In this document: piece by piece, positions 1-5,419 of the stretch | Layout: each line of letters opens with the position of its first letter | Numbering within the stretch: position 1 is the first letter of the stretch | Origin: Chloroflexota bacterium | GTDB taxonomy: Bacteria > Chloroflexota > UBA6077 | Reading direction: 5' to 3' | Assembly (NCBI GenBank): GCA_021806765.1 | Contig: JAJZQR010000246.1 | Coordinates: 1-8,060, forward strand | DNA length: 8,060 nt | Program-made: the position numbers and the translations under genes | Notes under the pieces: generated by a model | What the model was told of the DNA's origin: nothing | Seen by the model: only the letters and a program-made list of their open reading frames with translations | The model's database searches: none

Positions 1-1055
1 TCTGCTACGTGGGCGGCCACTGCATGCTGATAAGGCGGGCCGTCCTCGACGCCGTCGGCCCCCTGGACGAGGCCTACGGTTTCGGCTACCACGAGGACAC
101 CGACTACTGCTACCGGGCCCGGGCGGCGGGCTTCCGGGTGGTCTACACCCCCGACTGCCTGGTCCACCACCAACTGTTCGGCACGCCCCTCCCGGAGCGG
201 CAGAGGATCATCGCCGAGAACCAGCATCACTTCCTAGAGAAGTGGCACGACCAGCTTTTCCTACGGCGCTTCGTGCGGCCGCGGGTGGAGTTCCGCGCCG
301 ACCAGCGTGAACTCCCCGTCGGATCAGGCTGGTTCGCCGCCGAGACCGACTACACCTGCACTGGAAAAGAGGCCTGGTGCTACCTGGAGCCGCTTCGGGG
401 AGAAGAAGCAGTCCTCGAACTGGTGGCTACAGCCTCTCACCCCGACCTCACGGAGAACCCCCTCCATCTGCAGGTCTACGCGGGCGGCGATCTAGTGCCC
501 CGCCACAGTGAAGGTGCTAGGTACTGTCATGCTGAGCGGAGCGAAGCATCTCCCCGTGGCGAGAAGAGATCCTTCGCTGACGCTCAGGATGACAGCTATC
601 AGGATCTGTATGGCAGAACACTGGTCGGCCACGCCTTCTTCCGCACTCCCTGGGAGATGAGGCAACTCTTCTTCCCGGTGCCAGGGGTCGATACCGGGCC
701 CCTCCGCATCGACCTGCGAGTGGATAGAACCTGGAGGCCAGACGATCGGTTCCAGGACGGACGGGATCCCCGAGAGATCGGTATCGCCGTCCATCGGATG
801 TCGGTGGGCAAGCTGTCCGAGGCTCAGGGGTGGGCTACCGAAGGGGTGCCGACGGAGGTCTCGCTCCAGCGCCTCCGGGACCATCTGAGCTACCTGGAGA
901 AGGCCCTCACCGACAAGGATGCCTTCTATGTCCGAGAACTGGATGGTAAGGAGCGGTTGATCGCCCAACTCCAGGGAAACCTGGAAAGGTATCACGCCAC
1001 CCTTCCCTTCCGCCTCTACTTCGCTCTGAAGAGGCTGCTCGGCAAGAAACCGTAG
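1..1055 (+). CDS. GT2 family glycosyltransferase, C-terminal part (5' truncated by window edge), with beta-rich tail module and coiled coil
   Basis: The reading frame is already open at base 1 (first full codon at 3), so the N-terminal nucleotide-sugar-binding half lies outside. Counting from the GTG at 9, residues 2-11 (GGHCMLIRRA), FGYHEDTDYCYRAR (25-38, with the EDxD acidic cluster) and the His pair 53-54 match the second half of GT2 rhamnosyl/glycosyltransferase-like enzymes. These are cytoplasmic and transfer a sugar from a nucleotide donor to a glycan acceptor. Residues about 105-267 form a beta-rich module (GSGWFAAE at the start, DPREIGIAVHRMSV at the end) that recurs in the next three genes. 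Residues about 285-330 look like a coiled coil, followed by a basic amphipathic tail ending GKKP. Residues 173-196 are encoded by a palindromic repeat (see 524-595); the frame is not broken. The family call is firm; donor and acceptor are unknown. Confidence 0.9.
   Translation, partial: CYVGGHCMLIRRAVLDAVGPLDEAYGFGYHEDTDYCYRARAAGFRVVYTPDCLVHHQLFGTPLPERQRIIAENQHHFLEKWHDQLFLRRFVRPRVEFRADQRELPVGSGWFAAETDYTCTGKEAWCYLEPLRGEEAVLELVATASHPDLTENPLHLQVYAGGDLVPRHSEGARYCHAERSEASPRGEKRSFADAQDDSYQDLYGRTLVGHAFFRTPWEMRQLFFPVPGVDTGPLRIDLRVDRTWRPDDRFQDGRDPREIGIAVHRMSVGKLSEAQGWATEGVPTEVSLQRLRDHLSYLEKALTDKDAFYVRELDGKERLIAQLQGNLERYHATLPFRLYFALKRLLGKKP
524..595 (+). repeat. Interspersed palindromic repeat (REP-like hairpin) inserted in frame in the GT2 gene
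   Basis: The left arm 524-551 and right arm 567-595 are near-perfect inverted repeats. Paired blocks are 524-530 with 589-595, 532-538 with 581-587, 540-546 with 572-578, and 548-551 with 567-570. They are separated by single G-G and C-C mismatches and a 1-versus-2 nt bulge, with a loop at 552-566. The span is 72 bp, exactly 24 codons, and the + strand reading contains no stop. Its translation (CHAERSEASPRGEKRSFADA, then QDDS) is the type of peptide I recognise from a widespread bacterial intergenic palindrome that is often mis-translated in annotations. That recognition is from memory; the inverted repeat itself is directly visible. Confidence 0.88.
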
Positions 1056-1056
1056 C

Positions 1057-1149
1057 CTGTAGCCGTACCCTTTCAGGGTGCGCGGGGCCTCGTGTGGAAG
1101 ATGGATGCTGTACCACGGGTACGCGCAGGCGTAAAGCCTGCGGCTACAG
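1057..1149. repeat. Intergenic composite palindromic element with three hairpins and 9-bp terminal inverted repeats
   Basis: It begins 2 nt after the stop codon of the upstream gene. The outer ends are a perfect inverted repeat, CTGTAGCCG (1057-1065) and CGGCTACAG (1141-1149). Inside are three small hairpins: ACCCT-ttc-AGGGT (1067-1079, extendable by three pairs including one G-T), GTACC-acg-GGTAC (1110-1122), and CGCAGGC-gtaaa-GCCTGCG (1124-1142). There is no T-run, so it does not look like an intrinsic terminator, and there is no protein-coding signal. It is probably a non-autonomous interspersed repeat, and could also stabilise or process the mRNA between the two GT2 genes. Together with the short stretch down to 1206 it accounts for most of the only gap between genes. 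Confidence 0.7.
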
Positions 1150-1173
1150 AGGGATACCAGCAACACCCGTTTT

Positions 1174-1192
1174 GGCCCGACCGTTCGGGGCC
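1174..1192 (+). other. Short GC-rich hairpin immediately upstream of the ribosome binding site
   Basis: GGCCCGA (1174-1180) can pair with TCGGGGCC (1185-1192) with one bulged G, leaving a CCGT loop. It abuts the Shine-Dalgarno sequence without covering it. It lacks a following T-run, so a terminator is not supported. A role in leader structure is possible but unproven. Confidence 0.35.
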
Positions 1193-1200
1193 GAGGAGGG
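1193..1200 (+). promoter_or_regulatory. Strong Shine-Dalgarno sequence that fixes the TTG start of the second GT2 gene
   Basis: GAGGAGGG lies 6 nt before the TTG at 1207, a near-ideal complement to the 16S rRNA 3' end at good spacing. Because the next residues already enter the first GT2 beta strand (FVSVVVLNYNG), no downstream start is plausible. It is the strongest such site in the window. Confidence 0.8.
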
Positions 1201-1206
1201 CACTCT

Positions 1207-2607
1207 TTGACTCACCCGTTTGTGTCCGTGGTAGTACTCAACTATAATGGCCTTCGCTTCCTGGACGGTTGCCTCGACTCCCTCGTCCGGCTGGATTATC
1301 CCGGTGACCGCTTCGAGGTGGTCCTGGTGGACAATGTCTCCCGGGATGGCTCCGTCGAGGTCGCCGAGAAACGGTTCCCGCAGATCCGCGTTGTGAGAAA
1401 CAGCCGCAACCTGGGGTTTGCCGCCGGCAACAACGTGGCAATGCGGGGGACCAGGGCCGACTACGTCGTGCTGCTGAACAACGATACCGCTGTCGATACC
1501 CACTGGCTGTCGAAGTTGATAGAGGCAGCCGAGCAGGACCCCAGGATCGGGGCCTGCACCTCCAAGCTACTGTTCCTGCACGACCGAGCGAAGATCCAGC
1601 TAAGAGCCACCCCCTTCCGCCCCAGCGACGCGGGGTCAACGGACCAGAGGGAACTGGGGGTCAAGGTCCTGGACGCGCGGACCATCCAGGGAGGGGAAAC
1701 CAGGGACACCGAGTACCTGGAGGGATTCTACGGCCAGGAACCATCGCCGGAAGGCCCCTTCCGCTGGTCTCAGGCGACCGCCACTCTGGGGCTTCGGCTT
1801 TTCCGAGGCGAGAGGGCATCGCTGAGGATGATCGTCGCGGCAACGCGACCCCACGGCGAGACAGCCCAACTTACTTTGCGGGCAGGCGATCTAATCCTGG
1901 GGAATTGGGTGATCGACTCCCGCACCCGGGAGATCGAGGTCCCCCTGCCCGGGCAACTGGTCGAGGGTACGGCCCCCGTCATCCAGAACGCCGGCACCCT
2001 GCTGCTGAAGGAGGGTTCAGGCCGGGACCGGGGCACCATCGTCAGAGGAACCGAGGTCTACCAGGAGGAGGACCGGGGGCAGTACGACCGCCAGGAGGAG
2101 GTGTTCGCCGGCTGCGGTGCAGCCCTCTTACTCAAGAGGGCGATGCTGGAGGACATCGGTCTCTTCGATGAGGACTTCTTCATGTACTACGAGGATATGG
2201 ACCTATCGTGGCGAGCCCGCCGGCGGGATTGGAAGATCCTGTACGTACCCGAGGCGGTGGTTCGTCACATCCACTGCGGCAGCAGCGTCGAGTGGTCCCC
2301 ACTGTTCCTGTACCACGTGGAGCGGAATCGACTGCTGATGCTGGCAAAGAACGCGCCCCTCGGCTTGGCCACCACGGAGCACCTCCGGTACGCAGCCTCG
2401 GCCGCCCTCAATCTCGGACGGTTCGCCCGGTCCCTGGCGCTGCGCTCTGCCGACCGGGAGCAACTCCGGAGGAGACTCCAGATCCAGTTGCGAGTCCTCC
2501 TCTGGCTGCTATCCCACACGCCCAGTACGGCAGCTAAGCGGCGGCAACTGGGCCGGCACGAACTGGTACCCGCCTCGAAGCTGCTTCGATGGATGGTGCA
2601 GGCGTGA
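1207..2607 (+). CDS. GT2 family glycosyltransferase with an internal, apparently circularly permuted beta-sandwich module
   Basis: This 466-residue cytoplasmic or membrane-associated enzyme is expected to add a sugar (rhamnosyltransferase-like) to a growing glycan. GT2 landmarks are the first strand VSVVVLNYNG (6-15), EVVLVDNVSRDGS (37-49), NLGFAAGNN (68-76), the NND metal-site motif (91-93), and after the interruption GSGRDRG (270-276), FDEDFFMYYEDMDLSWRAR (320-338) and conserved His at 354 and 356. In ordinary relatives the segment ending DRAKIQ (126-131) runs straight into NAGTLLL (261-267). Here residues 132-260 intervene. That insert starts with what resembles the closing part of the module shared by neighbouring genes (D146-x-R148-E-L-G) and ends with its opening part (GFYGQE at 173, RW downstream). 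The TTG start is supported by the site at 1193-1200. The 3' end overlaps the GT4 gene by 4 nt (GTGA). Confidence 0.93.
   Translation: MTHPFVSVVVLNYNGLRFLDGCLDSLVRLDYPGDRFEVVLVDNVSRDGSVEVAEKRFPQIRVVRNSRNLGFAAGNNVAMRGTRADYVVLLNNDTAVDTHWLSKLIEAAEQDPRIGACTSKLLFLHDRAKIQLRATPFRPSDAGSTDQRELGVKVLDARTIQGGETRDTEYLEGFYGQEPSPEGPFRWSQATATLGLRLFRGERASLRMIVAATRPHGETAQLTLRAGDLILGNWVIDSRTREIEVPLPGQLVEGTAPVIQNAGTLLLKEGSGRDRGTIVRGTEVYQEEDRGQYDRQEEVFAGCGAALLLKRAMLEDIGLFDEDFFMYYEDMDLSWRARRRDWKILYVPEAVVRHIHCGSSVEWSPLFLYHVERNRLLMLAKNAPLGLATTEHLRYAASAALNLGRFARSLALRSADREQLRRRLQIQLRVLLWLLSHTPSTAAKRRQLGRHELVPASKLLRWMVQA
1600..1986 (+). other. Inserted beta-rich module in the GT2 gene, segments in permuted order
   Basis: These 129 codons (residues 132-260) separate two halves of an otherwise continuous GT2 fold. 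The first 30 residues carry F137-x-P139 and D146-Q-RELGVKV, matching the C-terminal end of the modules in the GT4 and methyltransferase genes (F-x-P, then D-x-RDLGVAV). After a short linker, GFYGQE (173-178), RWSQATATL and a later VPLP match their N-terminal part. Permutation is an inference from this within-window comparison. Confidence 0.6.
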
Positions 2608-4187
2608 AGGTAGGCATCTACAACCGGTGGCTGCACACCATGGGCGGTGGTGAGCGCTACACCCTCACCGCGGCTCAGGCGCTGGCCCAGGAGAACCAGG
2701 TGGAGCTGATTACCCATCGCCCCACCTCTCTGCAAGCGATAGAAGCCAAGCTGAACATGGACCTGAAGGGCATCTCTCTGCGCTGCGTGCCCGACCTGCC
2801 CTTCCACCGGCTCGGGGACTACACGGAGGAGTACGACCTGTTCATCAACGCCTCCTTCATGAGCTTCGTCCCCTCCAGGGCGAAGAAGAGCGTCCTCTTC
2901 GTCTACTTCCCCTTCCCGGTGGACAAGTCGCCCTGGGGGCTCTTCAAGCGGCGGGTGGGGCTCTGGTTGCGCCACCAGCTGATCGTCCCCGAGTTTGGCG
3001 AGGGGTTCTACGGCCTTCAACAGGTGGGCGGGGGGTGGTACCGCTGGACGGCGGAGAAGGCGCTGGTGCACCTTCCGGTGGTCCGTCGGGGAAGCCCAAT
3101 GCGGGTGCGGCTGATGGTCGGGAGCTTCCGGCCCAAGGGTCATCCCCCGATCCCGGTCAGGCTCTCGGCAGCCGGCCGGCTCCTGGCCCAGATGGAGCTA
3201 TCCTCCACCGACGGCAACTACGTCCCCCTGGAGGTCACCCTGCCCCCGGAGGCCACCCGGGGCGACAAGGTCACCCTGGCCCTCGAAACCAACACCTTCA
3301 ACCCTCGGGGAGGATCGGGCTTCGAGGAGGACTACCGCGATCTGGGCGTGGCCGTGGCGAAGGTGAAGGTGATGGGGCTCCGGCACCAGGTCTACGATGT
3401 GATCTTCGAGAGACTCGTCAAGGAGGCAGGTCTCCGGCTGCATGGCATACCGGACAACCTCTCGCTCCGTTACGTCGACAGCTACGGCCTGATCACCCCC
3501 ATTTCCCAGTACGTCCAGAAGTGGCTGGAGATCTACTGGGGCAAGAAGGGCGAGATCCTCTACCCCCCCGTGGACGTGGACGTCTACGATCCGACTCGGC
3601 CCAAGCGGAACGTCATCCTGAACGTCGGCCGCTTCTTCAGCGGAAGCCACAACAAGAAGCACTTGGTGCTGATCGAAGCCTTCAAGCGGCTATGCCGCAA
3701 GGGGCTCACCGGGTGGGAGCTTCACCTGGCCGGTGGAGTGGCGCCCGGGAAGGTTCACGCGGAGTACCTGGAGAAGGTCAAGCGCAAAGCCGAAGGGTAC
3801 CCCATATTCCTCCACACCGATGCCCCCTTCGACGAGTTGAAGCGACTCTACGAAGAGGCCACCATCTACTGGCACGCCAGCGGCCACGGGGAAAACGAGA
3901 ACAAGAACCCGATACGATTCGAGCATTTCGGCATTACTACAGTGGAGGCCATGGCCGCGGGTTGCGTTCCCGTGGTCATCGCCAAGGCCGGGCAACTGGA
4001 GACCGTGGAGCACGGGCAAAGCGGCTTCCTGTGGAACAGCCTTCCGGAACTGGACAGCTACACCCTGCAGGTGATCAACGATCCGATCCTTCACACTTCC
4101 CTCCAACAGGGGGCCATCACGCGAGCCCGAGCATTCGACCAGGACAGCTTCAAGCGCAGGCTGCTCGAACTGATCTCTAGGATGTGA
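2604..4187 (+). CDS. GT4 family glycosyltransferase with a beta-sandwich module inserted in its N-terminal Rossmann domain
   Basis: This is a GT-B-fold retaining glycosyltransferase of 527 residues, likely extending a lipid-linked glycan at the cytoplasmic membrane face. I prefer the GTG at 2604 (MKVGIYNRWL, a typical GT4 first strand) because it gives a GTGA overlap like the next junction; an in-frame ATG at 2589 would add five residues. Visible motifs, numbered from 2604: MGGGERY donor loop (13-19), FVYFPFPVD (99-107), YPPVDVDVYDP (320-330), NVGRFF then HNKK (340-352), and the EX7E motif in FEHFGITTVEAMAAG (E440 and E448). Residues about 132-257 are extra: EGFYG, then WYRWT, then DYRDLGVAVAKVKV, the same module as in the neighbouring genes, here in the usual order. 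A typical GT4 protein is about 370-400 residues, so the excess matches the insert. The sugar specificity cannot be read from the sequence. Confidence 0.92.
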   Translation: MKVGIYNRWLHTMGGGERYTLTAAQALAQENQVELITHRPTSLQAIEAKLNMDLKGISLRCVPDLPFHRLGDYTEEYDLFINASFMSFVPSRAKKSVLFVYFPFPVDKSPWGLFKRRVGLWLRHQLIVPEFGEGFYGLQQVGGGWYRWTAEKALVHLPVVRRGSPMRVRLMVGSFRPKGHPPIPVRLSAAGRLLAQMELSSTDGNYVPLEVTLPPEATRGDKVTLALETNTFNPRGGSGFEEDYRDLGVAVAKVKVMGLRHQVYDVIFERLVKEAGLRLHGIPDNLSLRYVDSYGLITPISQYVQKWLEIYWGKKGEILYPPVDVDVYDPTRPKRNVILNVGRFFSGSHNKKHLVLIEAFKRLCRKGLTGWELHLAGGVAPGKVHAEYLEKVKRKAEGYPIFLHTDAPFDELKRLYEEATIYWHASGHGENENKNPIRFEHFGITTVEAMAAGCVPVVIAKAGQLETVEHGQSGFLWNSLPELDSYTLQVINDPILHTSLQQGAITRARAFDQDSFKRRLLELISRM

Positions 4188-5413
4188 AAATGCCCACGAT
4201 GACAGCTACCGAGGCCAGGGAATTCATCTCAGGCTTCGATCACTGCTCCTACCAGCAGGCCTACGACTACCTGAACGTCGCTCTAGACCGGCTTCTGGTC
4301 ACCCTGGACCTGATGCCCCAACTCCCCAAGGGCGCCAGGGTGTTGGAGCTGGGGTCGATGCCCTACTTCATGACATCTCTGCTGATGCACCAGTTTCCCG
4401 ACTACCAGCTGGAACTGGCGAACGAGCCCGACCGACTCAAGGTAGGTGGGAGCCACATCAGGCTGGTGAACCGCAGACTCGGCATCGACCGCGGCTTCAC
4501 CTACCAGGCCTTCAACATCGAGACCGACCGCTTCCCCTACGAGGACGGAAGCCTGGACATGGTGATCTACTGCGAGATGATCGAGCACCTGATGCACGAT
4601 CCCACCCACTCGCTGTACGAGATCCACAGGATCCTGAAGCCGGGGGGGTACCTGATCCTCAGCACCCCCAACCCGTTCCGATACACCAACTATCTCAGGT
4701 TTCTAAGAGGGCAGAACATCTACCCGCCCTTCTCCGGTTGGGGACCCTATGCCCGGCACAATCGCGAGTTCAGCATTCGAGAGCTGAGACTGCTCCTCAA
4801 GCAGTGCAATTACGACGTCGAGACGATGGTCACGGCCTACGATCCATCCTATGATCACCCGAAGAGGCTGGATGGACTGGCCCGCTGGTTGTTCCGGCGA
4901 GGGTTTCTGCGAGAGCAGATGGACGTCATCCACCTTCGGGCCAGGGCCGTGAACCAGGCGGTCTACCGCTACCCCCCGGAGCTGTACCTGGACGTCCACG
5001 TTTACCAGCGGATCATCAACGACAACATCGAGATGGGCGTCAACGACGAGGCGCAGTTGGGGGACGGCTTCTACAAACTGGAGAACTGGCCCCCCTACAT
5101 ACGCTGGACCGGCCGCACCGCCCAGGCCAAACTGCTGTCCCGCGGCCAGTCCGCCTTCGGCATCCGTTTCTACTCGGGCCCCAAGGAACTGCGCAGGGAG
5201 GTGTCCGGTACCGTGACCCTCGGCGACACCGATCACCGGTTCAGCGTGCCGCCCGGGGAGTGGGCCGAGCTGCAATTCCCCGCTCCGACCGCCGGTAACG
5301 GCCAGCTTCAGGTGGTGCTGAAGCTGGACAAGGCATGGGTACCGCGGGAAGTCAACGGGGGGGCGGACACTCGGGACCTGGGCGTGGCGGTCCAGCGCCT
5401 CTGGCTGGAGTAG
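4184..5413 (+). CDS. Class I SAM-dependent methyltransferase with a C-terminal beta-sandwich module
   Basis: The protein has 409 residues and probably methylates a sugar or another group of the glycan made by the adjacent transferases. Methyltransferase landmarks are VLELGSMPYF (53-62, SAM motif I, without the usual second and third glycines), the acidic YEDGSLDMVIYCEMIEHL segment (119-136) and LKPGGYLILSTPN (151-163). Residues about 165-290 are a linker and cap region rich in Arg, Tyr and Trp. Residues 293-409 form the shared module: DGFYKLE (294-300), IRWTGRTAQAKL, AWVP, then DTRDLGVAVQRLWLE at the very C-terminus. The start is GTG, overlapping the GT4 stop as GTGA, so translation is probably coupled; an ATG two codons later (4190) is an alternative. 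The stop lies 6 nt before the next gene. The enzyme class is secure; its substrate is inferred only from context. Confidence 0.9.
   Translation: MKMPTMTATEAREFISGFDHCSYQQAYDYLNVALDRLLVTLDLMPQLPKGARVLELGSMPYFMTSLLMHQFPDYQLELANEPDRLKVGGSHIRLVNRRLGIDRGFTYQAFNIETDRFPYEDGSLDMVIYCEMIEHLMHDPTHSLYEIHRILKPGGYLILSTPNPFRYTNYLRFLRGQNIYPPFSGWGPYARHNREFSIRELRLLLKQCNYDVETMVTAYDPSYDHPKRLDGLARWLFRRGFLREQMDVIHLRARAVNQAVYRYPPELYLDVHVYQRIINDNIEMGVNDEAQLGDGFYKLENWPPYIRWTGRTAQAKLLSRGQSAFGIRFYSGPKELRREVSGTVTLGDTDHRFSVPPGEWAELQFPAPTAGNGQLQVVLKLDKAWVPREVNGGADTRDLGVAVQRLWLE
5407..5410 (+). promoter_or_regulatory. Shine-Dalgarno core GGAG inside the end of the methyltransferase gene, supporting a TTG start
   Basis: GGAG ends 9 nt before the TTG at 5420. 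The next in-frame candidate start is a GTG inside the first membrane helix, so the TTG is the credible initiation codon. Confidence 0.5.
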
Positions 5414-5419
5414 CTATCC

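Noticed and set aside
1..1055. First GT2 as a pseudogene because of the inserted palindrome
   Set aside because: The insertion is a multiple of three, contains no stop, and conserved sequence resumes in frame afterwards. The missing N-terminus is due only to the window edge.
492..1166. Long minus-strand open frame covering the in-gene palindrome and the tail of the first GT2
   Set aside because: It lies opposite a well-supported gene, shows no recognisable domain and crosses both palindromic repeats. It is explained by high GC content.
1057..1192. Possible intrinsic terminator between the two GT2 genes
   Set aside because: Several hairpins are present but none is followed by a T-run on either strand.
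1101..1206. Possible small gene starting at the ATG at 1101
   Set aside because: It has no Shine-Dalgarno sequence, runs through the palindromic element and continues out of frame into the GT2 gene. The sequence is better explained as a repeat.
2265..3143. Minus-strand open frame of 292 residues
   Set aside because: It is antisense to the conserved GT2 and GT4 sequences, and its composition (many His, Gln, Pro) is typical of a shadow frame.
3035..4180. Plus-strand open frame of 381 residues in another frame of the GT4 gene
   Set aside because: It is rich in Pro, Gly and Arg without motifs, while the GT4 frame carries all the catalytic signatures.
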